Positions 24,903 through 34,415 are shown, counted from the stretch's first letter. The stretch is DNA of 64,000 nt from Shimia abyssi (GCF_003014475.1 NZ_PYGJ01000002.1:1-64000); one strand, 5' to 3'. The notes: a model not told the origin generated them from the letters alone. Translations and numbers: made by a program.

Positions 24903-26450
24903 ATGACCCTAGCGAATGTATCAGAGCGTGCCCCCAGCCGCTCTCTTACCATGGTGCTGGCGCTTTGCGCCGGCACTTCTGCTTTTGCGTCCCCCTATGG
25001 CGAACCGCATCTTGACGTGATCCCACGGACCGAGATCGAAACGGCCCGCATTCAGGCCGTCACCGCCCCCACAAGTGATTTCACGCAACCCGAAGTTTTT
25101 GAAACCCGCCCCGCCGGTGCCGCCACAGCGACGGCACAGCCCAGCGCAAAGGCGTTTCTAAACCCGTCGACCAATATGAACGAAGACGTCGGGCTCGATT
25201 TCGTTGTCGGCCAATCCCTGTTCGAAAAACTCTGGGTTCAGGCCCCGACGGCCACGATCTCAAGCGATGGCCTCGGCCCGCTTTATAACGCACGCGCCTG
25301 TTCGGTGTGCCACCCGCGCAATGGTCGCGGACGCCCCCCGACGGGCGCACATGACAACACCGGCTCGCTGTTCATGCGCGTCTCTATCCCCAAGGCGATA
25401 TCCGCGCTCAGCCCTGCGGAACTGGAACGCCTCTCTAACGCGCCTGAACCGCAGTATGGCCTGCAAGTTCAAGATAAATCCATCGCCGCCGTTTCGGCGG
25501 AGGGGCGCACCCGCGTATCGTACGAACCGCTCCCCGTCATCTTGGGTGACGGCACTGTGATTGAGCTGCAAAAACCAACCTACACGCTGGAGAATCTCGG
25601 CTACGGTCCCTTGCACCCACAGGCGCAGCTGTCGCCACGCGTTGCGCAACAGATGATAGGCCACGGCCTTCTGGAAGCCATCCCCGAGGCGGACATTCTT
25701 GCTAATGCCGACCCCGCCGATACGAACGGCGACGGCATTTCAGGCCGCGCCAACCGGGTCTGGTCTGCGCCTTTTGACCAGTGGATGCTGGGCCGATTTG
25801 GTCACAAGGCGGGCGCGCCCACCGTGCGCGGCCAGTCCATGGACGCCGCCAATGGCGATATTGGCCTGTCCAGCCCATTGCGCCCCGCTGCCTCTGGCGA
25901 TTGCACCCCTGCCCAGACCCAGTGTCAGCGGGCGCCTAACGGCAACTCACCGTCACAAGACAATGTCGAGATATCCGAAACCGTCATGGACCTTATGACA
26001 TTCTATACCCGCAACATTGCCGTTCCGCGCCGCCGTAATGCTGACGACCCAACTGTCCTGCGTGGCAAGGAACTCTTTTATGATGCAAGCTGTACCGCCT
26101 GCCACACGCCAAAATTTGTCACTCACCGACTCAAAGATCGCCCCGAGCAGAGCTTTCAGCTGATCTGGCCTCATACCGACCTTTTGCTACATGACATGGG
26201 TGATGGGTTGGCGGATCACCGCCCGGAATGGCAGGCGACCGGGCGCGAGTGGCGCACGCCACCGCTTTGGGGTATTGGCCTGACCCAAACCGTCAGCGGC
26301 CATTCGCAATTCCTGCATGATGGTCGCGCCCGCACCCTACTCGAGGCGATCCTGTGGCACGGGGGAGAAGCCAAAGCCGCGCGCGATGCGGTGCGCCAGA
26401 TGCCAAAACCCGACCGCGACGCACTTATCGCCTTTCTGGAGTCCCTCTGA
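24903..26450 (+). CDS. di-haem oxidoreductase (DUF1111)
   Basis: A 515-residue exported protein with an N-terminal hydrophobic segment (about 15-32). Two c-type haem sites are visible: CSVCH (about residue 134) and CTACH (about 400). The C-terminal half contains the DMGDGLAD and WRTPPLWGIGL patterns typical of DUF1111 'thiol oxidoreductase-like' proteins, which are related to MauG/CcpA. It is always found with imelysins in this type of operon, so a redox role in periplasmic iron handling is likely (inference). Confidence 0.9.
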   Translation: MTLANVSERAPSRSLTMVLALCAGTSAFASPYGEPHLDVIPRTEIETARIQAVTAPTSDFTQPEVFETRPAGAATATAQPSAKAFLNPSTNMNEDVGLDFVVGQSLFEKLWVQAPTATISSDGLGPLYNARACSVCHPRNGRGRPPTGAHDNTGSLFMRVSIPKAISALSPAELERLSNAPEPQYGLQVQDKSIAAVSAEGRTRVSYEPLPVILGDGTVIELQKPTYTLENLGYGPLHPQAQLSPRVAQQMIGHGLLEAIPEADILANADPADTNGDGISGRANRVWSAPFDQWMLGRFGHKAGAPTVRGQSMDAANGDIGLSSPLRPAASGDCTPAQTQCQRAPNGNSPSQDNVEISETVMDLMTFYTRNIAVPRRRNADDPTVLRGKELFYDASCTACHTPKFVTHRLKDRPEQSFQLIWPHTDLLLHDMGDGLADHRPEWQATGREWRTPPLWGIGLTQTVSGHSQFLHDGRARTLLEAILWHGGEAKAARDAVRQMPKPDRDALIAFLESL

Positions 26451-26451
26451 C

Positions 26452-27465
26452 ATGATCCGCCCTTTCGCCCTTGTCATCGCTACGCTCACGGCACCGCCCG
26501 TACTCGCACAGGAACCCGACCACGCGGCCTTGCGCGAACGCGCGCTCATCGTGTTGGAAACCCAATTCGCTGCCTTTCGTGACACCAGCGCTGATCTCGC
26601 AAGCCGAGCCGAACGTCACTGTTCCAAGGGCATCCCCAAAGACGTCTTTGCCGATCAGTTTCGCGCCACATGGCTCGCTTGGGCACCGCTTGATGCCTAC
26701 CAGTTCGGCCCAATCGAACAATGTGGCGCGGTACTCTCCATCGGCTTTTGGCCTGACAAAAAGGGGTATGTTGGCCGCGGCGTCAAAAACCTGCTGACCC
26801 TGCCCGCCGAAACGCTTTCTGATCCGGCCACCATCGCCCAGGCGTCCGCCGCAGCGCAGGGTCTGCCGGCCATCGAATACTTGCTGGATTCAGACCTGCC
26901 CGTCTGCCCGGCAGTCATTGGGCTATCAGCCAACCTGCGAGTCATGGGGCAAATGCTCTATGATGACTGGTTTGCACCCGACGGCTGGGCCGACCTCGCC
27001 CGTGCAGCTGGTCCTGCCAATCCGATTTACCTGTCTGAGGCCGAATTTACCAAGGCGCTGTTCACAGCGGTGGATTTTGGCCTCACCCGCATGATTGATC
27101 TGCGCTTGGGCCGCCCGCTGGGCACATTTGACCGCCCCATGCCACGCCGCGCCGAGGCGCACCGCTCCGGGCTCAGTCTCGACATCTTGGACACCCAACT
27201 CGCCGAACTGTCCCGCCTGATCCAAGACGGTTTAGGTGATGCCACCGGACCCAAAGGTCCCGAAATCCTTGCAGAATTTGACGCAGAACGTGCAAAAATC
27301 GACCGCTTTGATGCCCCCCTTGATCAGCTTGTAAGCGACCCGATCGGTCGGTTCCGGGTCGAGGGGCTGCTATCGGATATTCAGGTCATACACTCCCGTC
27401 TCGCCACTGATCTTGGCCCGGCGTTAGGGGTGAAATCAGGCTTTTCCGCCGCCGACGGCGATTGA
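26452..27465 (+). CDS. second imelysin-family protein
   Basis: A 337-residue exported protein (signal peptide about 1-19, ending VLAQ). It aligns in pattern with imelysins, but the GxHxxE motif is GLPAIEYLL, so the His is replaced by Pro. It retains WLAWAPLDAYQFGPI, a common imelysin segment. It starts one base after the DUF1111 stop. Paired imelysins on each side of a DUF1111 gene are a recurrent arrangement; the altered motif suggests that the two have different ligands. Confidence 0.85.
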   Translation: MIRPFALVIATLTAPPVLAQEPDHAALRERALIVLETQFAAFRDTSADLASRAERHCSKGIPKDVFADQFRATWLAWAPLDAYQFGPIEQCGAVLSIGFWPDKKGYVGRGVKNLLTLPAETLSDPATIAQASAAAQGLPAIEYLLDSDLPVCPAVIGLSANLRVMGQMLYDDWFAPDGWADLARAAGPANPIYLSEAEFTKALFTAVDFGLTRMIDLRLGRPLGTFDRPMPRRAEAHRSGLSLDILDTQLAELSRLIQDGLGDATGPKGPEILAEFDAERAKIDRFDAPLDQLVSDPIGRFRVEGLLSDIQVIHSRLATDLGPALGVKSGFSAADGD

Positions 27466-27466
27466 C

Positions 27467-28525
27467 ATGCGCCGCCGTCACTTCCTGCTTGCCGCCACGG
27501 CTACCCTAGCAGCCCAAACCACACCGCTGTGGGCCGATATTGGCGACGCGCTGTTCCTCACGGCGGGCAACACGCCGGACAATGCAACATGGCTCGTCGG
27601 GCTCACGGCCTCGGGTGACATTCGTTTCAAACTGCCCCTGCCCGGTCGCGGCCATGCCGCTGCCGCCCATCCCCATGCCGCCGTTGCCGTGGCATTTGCC
27701 CGCCGCCCCGGCACGTTTGCGATTGTGTTGAACTGCGCCACAGGCGACACAGTCGCCAAACTCACCACCCCGGCTGGGCATCATTTCTATGGCCACGGCG
27801 CGTTCACATCCGATGGCCGCTACCTGCTCACTACAGAAAACGCCTATGACATCCCGGACGGGCGCATCGGCATTTGGGACACCGAACAAGGCTATGCCCG
27901 CGTTGGCGATGTCCCCTCGGGCGGTATTGGCCCGCACGAGATCATCCGCCTTGCCTCCGGTGATTTTGCTGTTGCCAATGGCGGCATTCAGACCCACCCG
28001 GATTTTGCCCGCTCCAAACTCAATCTGCCCACCATGCGCACCAATCTCGCGCGGCTCAGCGCCACCGGTACGATACTGTCCAAAATCGAACTGTCAGGCG
28101 AGATGCGGCAAAACTCGATCCGCCACATTGCCGCCGCTGCCGACAACACCGTCGTCGCGGCGCTGCAATGGCAGGGGCCGCCCACTAAATCCGCTCCGCT
28201 GATCGCCCACTTTGCCCCCGGCCGTGAGGCTGCGCTGCTCGATCACCCCGCCACCGCGCGGCTCAACCACTACGCTGGCTCTGTCGCCATCAACGCCTCA
28301 GGCACCCAAACCGCTGTCACCGGCCCCAAAGGCGGCCATGTTCTCTTTCTGAATGCATCCGGCGCGCCCAGCGACTCCCCCCTGTCTAGCGCCAGCGGCG
28401 TTGCGCGGCATAAGGACGGCTTGTTGATCACCTGCAAAGGCGGCCTGGCACTGTACCATGATGGCGCTCTCATGCGCATCGCCATCCCGGCGCGTGGAGT
28501 TGGGATAACCATCTCGTGGCCGTAA
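27467..28525 (+). CDS. DUF1513 protein, Tat-exported beta-propeller
   Basis: A 352-residue protein beginning MRRRHFLLAATATLAA, a twin-arginine-type signal. The rest has repeated HxxG and NGGIQTHPD motifs of DUF1513, a predicted seven-bladed propeller. Tat export suggests folding or cofactor loading before secretion. It ends the imelysin operon and converges on the di-haem peroxidase with 18 bases between stops. The molecular function of DUF1513 is not known. Confidence 0.88.
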   Translation: MRRRHFLLAATATLAAQTTPLWADIGDALFLTAGNTPDNATWLVGLTASGDIRFKLPLPGRGHAAAAHPHAAVAVAFARRPGTFAIVLNCATGDTVAKLTTPAGHHFYGHGAFTSDGRYLLTTENAYDIPDGRIGIWDTEQGYARVGDVPSGGIGPHEIIRLASGDFAVANGGIQTHPDFARSKLNLPTMRTNLARLSATGTILSKIELSGEMRQNSIRHIAAAADNTVVAALQWQGPPTKSAPLIAHFAPGREAALLDHPATARLNHYAGSVAINASGTQTAVTGPKGGHVLFLNASGAPSDSPLSSASGVARHKDGLLITCKGGLALYHDGALMRIAIPARGVGITISWP

Positions 28526-28543
28526 CCCAGACCTGAACCCGCA

Positions 28544-29686
28544 TCACTCTACCAACAAATGCTCATACCGCGCATCGGTCAGAGTCTTCATGAACGCGAC
28601 CAGCGCATCGACCCGCTGATCATCCAACGCAGGTCCATGGGTCAGTTCTTCAAACGAAAGCGTCTTGCCGTATTGCGGTACGCGAAACGGCTCTCCTGTT
28701 TCTGGATTAATGCGCCGGGCCTCAACGCGGGTGTTGTACTGATTGTAAAACAACACAACCGTGCGCAGGTCTTCGAACACCCCATTGTGCATGTATGGCC
28801 CGGTTACAGCTACGTTTCGCAAGGTCGGCGTGCGAAATTTTGCGACCTGCGCCGGATCGCCATCCACAACCGGGTTCGCCGCCAACCCCTCATCCAACGT
28901 CCCTAGCGCCACGCCATTCTGCGCGCGCAGCTCCACATTCTCCGGCACACCAATATTGTGATAGCTGTAGTTACTAAACGTTTCGCGCGGGTCAATTGGG
29001 CTTGTTCTGAGCTGGTGGCACAAATTGCAATTGGTGAATTGTTCCGAGAAAAACAAAACCCGCCCCAGCTCTTCCAACCCTGAAAGCTCGACCTCGCCGC
29101 GCAGGAACCGGTCATATTTTGACTCAAACGGGCTGAACTCGGGCGTCCTCTCAAAGGCTGCGATGGCTTGGGTCATCGCGCTATATGCCGTCTCGGGGTC
29201 GTTCAGCACATCCGCGCCAAACATGGCCGGAAACGCCTGCGCATAAATCGGGTCTTCCACTAGTCGCGCCAGAACGCTGGCTTTGTCTGGCATTCCCATC
29301 TCTGCCGGGTTTAAGGGTGGCCCACCCGCCTGATCCTCAAGTGCCGACGCGCGCCCATCGTGAAACTGGCCGCCAACCCACGCACCGCTCGCATCTTTGC
29401 CAAAGGCAGGCGTGAACGCCGCATAACTGGCTGTGGGCGCGTTGCGGTCGCCAATAGAAACGCCATCATCCCCAATCGACGCCATGCCGCGCGGGTCAGC
29501 AAAGGCATATTCCGGATCATGGCACGTCGCACAGGCTTGGGTGCGGTTGGCCGACAGGTTCACGTCAAAGAACAGCCGCTCCCCCAGCTCATCTTTGGTT
29601 GTCGGACCGGTATCATCCAATGACACCGCTGCGGCGCCGACACTGCACAGCAATGCCGCCGCCGCGAACAGGTATTTTCGAAACAT
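28544..29686 (-). CDS. di-haem cytochrome c peroxidase / MauG family
   Basis: A 380-residue periplasmic protein with signal peptide (about 1-19). The two haem c sites are CATCH (near 52) and CNLCH (near 220). FRTPTLRNVAVTGPYMHNG is the conserved CCP/MauG segment near the active haem. The expected role is peroxide reduction or long-range oxidation of a partner protein. A GAC-N6-AGTC dyad like the one before the imelysin operon lies 19 bases upstream of its start, so co-regulation with the convergent iron operon is likely. Confidence 0.9.
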   Translation of the reverse strand: MFRKYLFAAAALLCSVGAAAVSLDDTGPTTKDELGERLFFDVNLSANRTQACATCHDPEYAFADPRGMASIGDDGVSIGDRNAPTASYAAFTPAFGKDASGAWVGGQFHDGRASALEDQAGGPPLNPAEMGMPDKASVLARLVEDPIYAQAFPAMFGADVLNDPETAYSAMTQAIAAFERTPEFSPFESKYDRFLRGEVELSGLEELGRVLFFSEQFTNCNLCHQLRTSPIDPRETFSNYSYHNIGVPENVELRAQNGVALGTLDEGLAANPVVDGDPAQVAKFRTPTLRNVAVTGPYMHNGVFEDLRTVVLFYNQYNTRVEARRINPETGEPFRVPQYGKTLSFEELTHGPALDDQRVDALVAFMKTLTDARYEHLLVE

Positions 29687-29704
29687 CCTTGCGCCCCCTA
29701 ATTA

Positions 29705-29721
29705 CCGACAGATTTAGTCGG
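29705..29721. promoter_or_regulatory. candidate iron-type operator upstream of peroxidase
   Basis: CCGAC-AGATTTA-GTCGG is a 5-bp-arm dyad 19 bases upstream of the di-haem peroxidase start. It shares GACNNNTTTAGTCG with the site at 23557-23572. Confidence 0.45.
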
Positions 29722-29776
29722 CTTTATTGGAGCACGCCTTGATACAAGTCAATCACTGCCCCGCTTGGGGCAATTG

Positions 29777-30520
29777 TCACGCAGCTTCAACCGCCTTCTC
29801 GACCTGACCTGCGCCTGGCGACATCAACACAAAGCCCATCGCCGACACAAATCCAAAAATTGAGAACAACGCAATCCACGCACCGGGGCTGTTTCCGCTC
29901 ATGTCAACAAAATGCGCGAAACCCATTTGCGAAGAAAAGAAAATCCACCCCGAAACCACCATCGCGATCCCAAATTCAGTCTGGCGCTTGAACAACCGCA
30001 GCACAGCCGCCACCGACAGAAACAGGATCGTCGCATTGTGCGCCGCCGTCCCGGTCACTGTGTGTTGATGATGGTTCAAAAACACCATCGCCAGAACGGC
30101 AAACGCCACAATCACGTTGATCGCCAAAGACGTGTCTTCGCCAAATTTATGCATCATCACCAGACCGGATATACCGATCACCAAAAACGTTCCCATCAGC
30201 GAAACATGCTCTTGTTCCGCATGGCCCGCGCCGTCAAAAACACCAAACGGAGGGTGCATGATGAATGTATCGGCCAAGATATAAATCGTGGCAAAAATGA
30301 TCATGCCCCATGCTTCACAGCGATTGTAAAATCCGATGTGGCCCGCCGATAAAATGGCCAACCCACCTACAATGACCAGTCCGCCGCCCATCGAAAAATG
30401 GCCCCAGAACTGGTCAATAATATTACTTGGCCGATGATCGACCATCCAAAAAAACAAAAGCACAGCAAACGCCGTTTGCACCAACAAATACGAAAAAAAC
30501 GAAATTAGATTGATCTTCAT
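29777..30520 (-). CDS. unassigned multi-pass membrane protein, histidine-rich
   Basis: A 247-residue protein with seven to eight hydrophobic segments and no family I recognise. Histidines cluster at predicted membrane edges: HIGFYNR, HAEQEH, LNHHQHTVTGTAAH and GFAHFVD. Such spacing suggests haem or metal ligation, as in membrane cytochromes or metal carriers, but no CxxCH is present. AGGGGA precedes the ATG by six bases. It lies 90 bases upstream of the di-haem peroxidase on the same strand and beside the iron operon, so a role in membrane electron or metal transfer is possible (inference). Confidence 0.8.
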   Translation of the reverse strand: MKINLISFFSYLLVQTAFAVLLFFWMVDHRPSNIIDQFWGHFSMGGGLVIVGGLAILSAGHIGFYNRCEAWGMIIFATIYILADTFIMHPPFGVFDGAGHAEQEHVSLMGTFLVIGISGLVMMHKFGEDTSLAINVIVAFAVLAMVFLNHHQHTVTGTAAHNATILFLSVAAVLRLFKRQTEFGIAMVVSGWIFFSSQMGFAHFVDMSGNSPGAWIALFSIFGFVSAMGFVLMSPGAGQVEKAVEAA

Positions 30521-30590
30521 AAGTATCCCCTAGCCGTACTCCTACTATTGAGCGGCACGTCCTGACAACACATTTTTCTCACCCCGTTTT

Positions 30591-32222
30591 TCAAGTCTCG
30601 CGCATATCAGGCAGCTTATGGTCGGCGTAGATTTTGCGCAGCGTCAGCTTGCTCACCTTGCCTGTCGCCGTCAGCGGCAAGTCCTCAGCAAACACCATAT
30701 CATCCGGCATCTGCCACTTGGCAAAATGCGGCTCTAACAGTGCGATAATACTGGCCATATCCGGCTTGTCTTCTCCCGCTGGAACCACCACCAACAGCGG
30801 GCGCTCGTCCCATTTGGGATGGGCAATCGCGATGACCGCGCAATTGGCAACCTGCGGATGCGCCATAACCGCGTTTTCAATATCCAACGAGCTGATCCAC
30901 TCACCCCCGGATTTGATGAGATCCTTGGCACGATCCGTCAGACTCAGGAAACCGTCCTGATCAATCGTCGCCACATCACCCGTGCCAAACCATCCCTCGC
31001 TGTCAAAAGCGGCAGACGACGCTTCTTCGTTCTGGAAATAGCCTGACGTGATCGCATTTCCCCGCACGAACAGCTCACCTGCGGCGTCACCATCATGGGG
31101 CAGTCGCTGACCATCCTCGTCGACGATTTTCATCTCTACACCAAACACGCGCCTGCCCTGCTTGGCTTTGATGGCTACCTTCTCCTTTAACGGCAAAGCG
31201 TCCATCGACACGGGTAGATTGCCCTGCGTGCCAATCGGACTCATCTCGGTCATGCCCCACGCGTGGCACACATTCACCCCCGCGCTCTCAAAGGTTTCGA
31301 CCATGCTCGCCGGTGCCGCTGATCCCCCAACAACCATGTCTCCTAAGCCAACCGGCATACGCCCTTGCTTCTCGACCTCCGACATAAGCCCCAACCACAC
31401 TGTTGGAACGCCCCACGCGGAATATACGTTTTCCGCGTCCATCAGCCGAAAAAGGCTTACCCCATCCAAAGCGCCTCCCGGAAAAACCAATGACGCACCG
31501 GTCAGTGGCGCAGTATAGGGCAGGCCCCACGCATTCACATGAAACAACGGCACCACCGGCAAAATCCGCCTACCCGGTTGCAGCGCGGCAGGCAGCGACA
31601 GCGCAACAAACATGGCGTGCAATACTGTTGAGCGGTGTGTGTATAGCGTCCCCTTCGGATTTCCCGTTGTGCCCGAGGTATAACAAAGACCGGCCGCCGT
31701 CTCTTCGGGAAACTCAGGCCAATCAATGGTGTCGGGTTGCCCCTCCAGTAACTCTTCGTAACACAGGTAGTCGCCTTCAGGCATATGTGCTCGGTCGGTC
31801 ATCACCACGACCATTAACCCATCAGGCCACTGCGCTCTTTGCGCCGCGATAAGTGGGACAAAGGTCAGATCAACAAACAGGATTTTATCCTGCGCGTGGT
31901 TGACGATATAGGTCATCTGCTCGGTCGAAAGGCGTGGATTGATGGTGTGGCAAACCGCGCCTATTCCCGAAATCCCGTAATACAGCTCAAAATGGCGATA
32001 CCCGTTCCACGCCAGCGTGGCGACCCGGTCGCCCAAAACAACACCATGCGCGCGCAACCCGTTGGCCAATTGGGCCACCCGCCTCGCGGTGTCGGCATAG
32101 GTTTGGCGATGAACATCCCCCTCTGTGCGTACCGAAACCACCTCTCCAGCCGGGTGAATTTCAGCCGCATACGTCAAAATGTCCGCCACTTTCAGTGGAC
32201 GCATCATCATTGATCCAAGCAT
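30591..32222 (-). CDS. fatty-acid--CoA ligase (AMP-forming)
   Basis: A 543-residue ANL-superfamily enzyme. The P-loop-like motif YTSGTTGNPKGTLYTHRS, GMTEMSP, FGTGDVATID and LTDRAKDLIKSGGEWIS are complete, and the catalytic Lys is in TATGKVSKLTL. It activates medium- or long-chain acids to acyl-CoA via acyl-AMP. The start at 32222 (MLGSMMMRPLKV) follows GGGAGAG. It is divergent from the pirin gene and not part of a visible beta-oxidation operon. Confidence 0.93.
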   Translation of the reverse strand: MLGSMMMRPLKVADILTYAAEIHPAGEVVSVRTEGDVHRQTYADTARRVAQLANGLRAHGVVLGDRVATLAWNGYRHFELYYGISGIGAVCHTINPRLSTEQMTYIVNHAQDKILFVDLTFVPLIAAQRAQWPDGLMVVVMTDRAHMPEGDYLCYEELLEGQPDTIDWPEFPEETAAGLCYTSGTTGNPKGTLYTHRSTVLHAMFVALSLPAALQPGRRILPVVPLFHVNAWGLPYTAPLTGASLVFPGGALDGVSLFRLMDAENVYSAWGVPTVWLGLMSEVEKQGRMPVGLGDMVVGGSAAPASMVETFESAGVNVCHAWGMTEMSPIGTQGNLPVSMDALPLKEKVAIKAKQGRRVFGVEMKIVDEDGQRLPHDGDAAGELFVRGNAITSGYFQNEEASSAAFDSEGWFGTGDVATIDQDGFLSLTDRAKDLIKSGGEWISSLDIENAVMAHPQVANCAVIAIAHPKWDERPLLVVVPAGEDKPDMASIIALLEPHFAKWQMPDDMVFAEDLPLTATGKVSKLTLRKIYADHKLPDMRET

Positions 32223-32415
32223 ATCTGGCTCTCCCCTGCCGTTTGATTGGTTTTTCGAATACGTTAGGCCCAGTGTTGAAGATTGCAATTCCTTACTGCG
32301 CACCCTTGTGTTGCAAATGCACATTTCGCGCACAGGTCTCGTTCATTCGCGCACGTTGCCAGTCGTTGTTGCCGGGTCGACGCGGCCCTAAATTGGAAGT
32401 GAAAGGAGACACACC

Positions 32416-33327
32416 ATGTCCATCCGTCCCGTACTGGAAACCCGCGCGGCCCAACCCACAATGGAGGGCGCCGGCGTACACCTGCACCGCGTGTTCGGGT
32501 TTCGCGACCCCGAAGAGCTTGATCCGTTCCTGATGATGGATCACTTTCGCAACGATGATCCAAGGCTCTATCAAAAGGGGTTCCCCTGGCACCCGCACCG
32601 TGGCATCGAAACCATCACCTACATTATCTCAGGCGCGGTCGAGCATCAGGATTCACTTGGTAATACCGGCAATCTTGGCGCCGGTGACGTGCAATGGATG
32701 ACTGCAGGCTCGGGCATTTTGCATCAGGAAATGCCAACACCTGATCCGCAAGGTGTGAACCATGGATTTCAGCTATGGGCCAACTTGCCCGGCGCTCTCA
32801 AGATGACCGATCCACGGTATCAGGATGTCGAGGCCCGTGAAATTCCCGAGATTACAGATGATGACGGCACGCATGTGCGTGTGATCACGGGAAAGTTCTG
32901 GGGCCGCTCCGGCCCGGTCGACGGAATCGCGGCTGATCCGGTGTTTCTCGATGTCACTGTACCGCCGGGCGTTAGGAAAACACTGCCCATTGACACGTAC
33001 CGTCGCGCATTTGCCTATGTATTCGAAGGTGACGCTGCTTTTGCAGATGCTTCCGCCCCGACAGGTGTGCTGTTGGAAAAGGAAGTGGCGGGCGAAGAGG
33101 TCAACATTCGCGACATGTCCGGTGATCGAACATTGATCCGCTTCGGCACCGGTGACGAAGTCACGGTTCAGGCTGGTGAGCGTGGGGTGCGATTTCTTTT
33201 GATATCAGGCACCCCCATTCAGGAACCAGTTGCATGGCATGGCCCCATAGTGATGAACACACGGGCAGAATTGGAAAAGGCATTCAGCGATTTGCGCAAC
33301 GGAACATTCATCAAACCGGCGCATTAA
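32416..33327 (+). CDS. pirin family protein
   Basis: A 303-residue bicupin. The N-terminal cupin has the metal-binding HPHRGIETITYI and HQEMP motifs, and the C-terminal cupin starts near residue 175. Bacterial pirins are iron enzymes, some with quercetinase activity, or redox-sensing partners of other proteins. The sequence does not fix which. It is monocistronic, AAAGGAG precedes the start, and a REP-like element follows. Confidence 0.93.
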   Translation: MSIRPVLETRAAQPTMEGAGVHLHRVFGFRDPEELDPFLMMDHFRNDDPRLYQKGFPWHPHRGIETITYIISGAVEHQDSLGNTGNLGAGDVQWMTAGSGILHQEMPTPDPQGVNHGFQLWANLPGALKMTDPRYQDVEAREIPEITDDDGTHVRVITGKFWGRSGPVDGIAADPVFLDVTVPPGVRKTLPIDTYRRAFAYVFEGDAAFADASAPTGVLLEKEVAGEEVNIRDMSGDRTLIRFGTGDEVTVQAGERGVRFLLISGTPIQEPVAWHGPIVMNTRAELEKAFSDLRNGTFIKPAH

Positions 33328-33342
33328 GCGAAAAGGCGGATT

Positions 33343-33406
33343 GGGGGCGCTGCCCCCGCCGCCGTAAACGGCGCCTCCCCCGGGATATTTAGGGCGAAAG
33401 GAATGG
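33343..33406 (+). repeat. REP-like stem-loop element, copy A
   Basis: GGGGGCGCTGCCCCC is followed by an inner hairpin (GCCG-TAAA-CGGC), then TCCCCCGGGATATTT and GGGCGAAAGGAATGG. The same order, with a different inner hairpin, recurs in inverse orientation at 39384-39447. It sits between the convergent pirin and TetR genes. Confidence 0.65.
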
Positions 33407-33489
33407 GCGAAAACGCAAAACCATCAGCGCGCGCCAATCCCGAGGCCGTCAGGCCGAGACATCCTGTGCGCCAAAGGCGCGCCTTTGGA

Positions 33490-34074
33490 TCAGGCGCCCA
33501 CCGCATTTCGCACCATATCAGTATAGATCTTGCCGACCTCTTCCAGAGACAGCCGCCCACCCTCACGAAACCAGGTATTCACGCCAGTCAGCATAGCGAT
33601 CACCGCCATAGTAGCCACTTTGGTGTCTGCAACCTGAAACACTTTTCCCTCAACACCTGCACGCAGAATCGCTTCCAGCTGATCTTCATATCGGCGCCGC
33701 ATTCGCTCGATAATCGCAAAGTTATCCGGGCCAAGGTTGCGCAATTCCATATAAGCAATAAACACCTCGTCCGGGCGCTCAGCATGAAAATTCAAGTGAA
33801 GCTGCGTAAACTCATCCAAAGCTTCCAGCGGCTCTATCGATTTGCGCACAGAGCTTGCTTCCAGCAACTCTTCCATGTGCGTCTTCATCAACTCAAACAA
33901 CAGCGTCTGTTTGTCGGGGGTGTAGTTATACAGCGCCCCCGCCTGCACCCCGACCTCTCTTGCAATCTGGCGCATGGAAACAGCCGCATACCCGTGGCGC
34001 GCGAATAGTTGCAAAGCCGCCGCGCGCACGCGCGGGCCGGTGATGTCAGAATGTGATCCAGTGGTCCGAGCCAT
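33490..34074 (-). CDS. TetR-family regulator
   Basis: A 194-residue repressor with N-terminal helix-turn-helix (ALQLFARHGYAAVSMRQIAREVG, with AGALYNYTPDKQTLL after it) and an all-helical ligand domain of the KstR2-like type. Regulators of this group often sense acyl-CoA esters. No catabolic operon is directly attached; the acyl-CoA ligase at 30591-32222 is the nearest lipid gene. A GAAC-GCTT-GTTC palindrome lies 17 bases upstream of its start, which fits autoregulation. Confidence 0.9.
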   Translation of the reverse strand: MARTTGSHSDITGPRVRAAALQLFARHGYAAVSMRQIAREVGVQAGALYNYTPDKQTLLFELMKTHMEELLEASSVRKSIEPLEALDEFTQLHLNFHAERPDEVFIAYMELRNLGPDNFAIIERMRRRYEDQLEAILRAGVEGKVFQVADTKVATMAVIAMLTGVNTWFREGGRLSLEEVGKIYTDMVRNAVGA

Positions 34075-34090
34075 ATTTAGAAAGTTAACT

Positions 34091-34102
34091 GAACGCTTGT
34101 TC
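34091..34102. promoter_or_regulatory. candidate TetR operator
   Basis: GAAC-GCTT-GTTC, a 12-bp palindrome in the promoter region between the TetR gene and the divergent lipoprotein gene. Short, so chance is possible. Confidence 0.35.
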
Positions 34103-34172
34103 CTTTAAAACCCCTGCTTGCCCTGTTCCCAACTGTAATGCACAACAGGTTCAGATCTTTCGGAATCCGCTC

Positions 34173-34415
34173 ATGAAACGTATGCTCGCCTCAATTACTA
34201 TTATTCTCATCGCCGGGTGCAGCCCTCAGGCCCCGGACCAACAGATCGACGATGGTGTCGCGGGTGCAGAGCCTTATCCGGACTTGATTCCCCTTGAACA
34301 AGTCCTCGTTGTCGACACCCCCCGCCTAAGCGAAAACAGTGAGGATGACTTGGAAGCGCGCGCGAACCGTCTGCGTCGCCGCAGTCAGGAGCTGCGCAAC
34401 ACGCCTGTTCAATAG
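34173..34415 (+). CDS. small lipoprotein
   Basis: An 80-residue protein with a signal peptide ending in the lipobox IAGC (Cys16), then an acidic, disordered mature part and an Arg-rich C-terminus (ARANRLRRRSQELR). It should be lipidated and anchored in the inner or outer membrane. No domain is recognised. It lies upstream of hom on the same strand, 117 bases away. Confidence 0.75.
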   Translation: MKRMLASITIILIAGCSPQAPDQQIDDGVAGAEPYPDLIPLEQVLVVDTPRLSENSEDDLEARANRLRRRSQELRNTPVQ

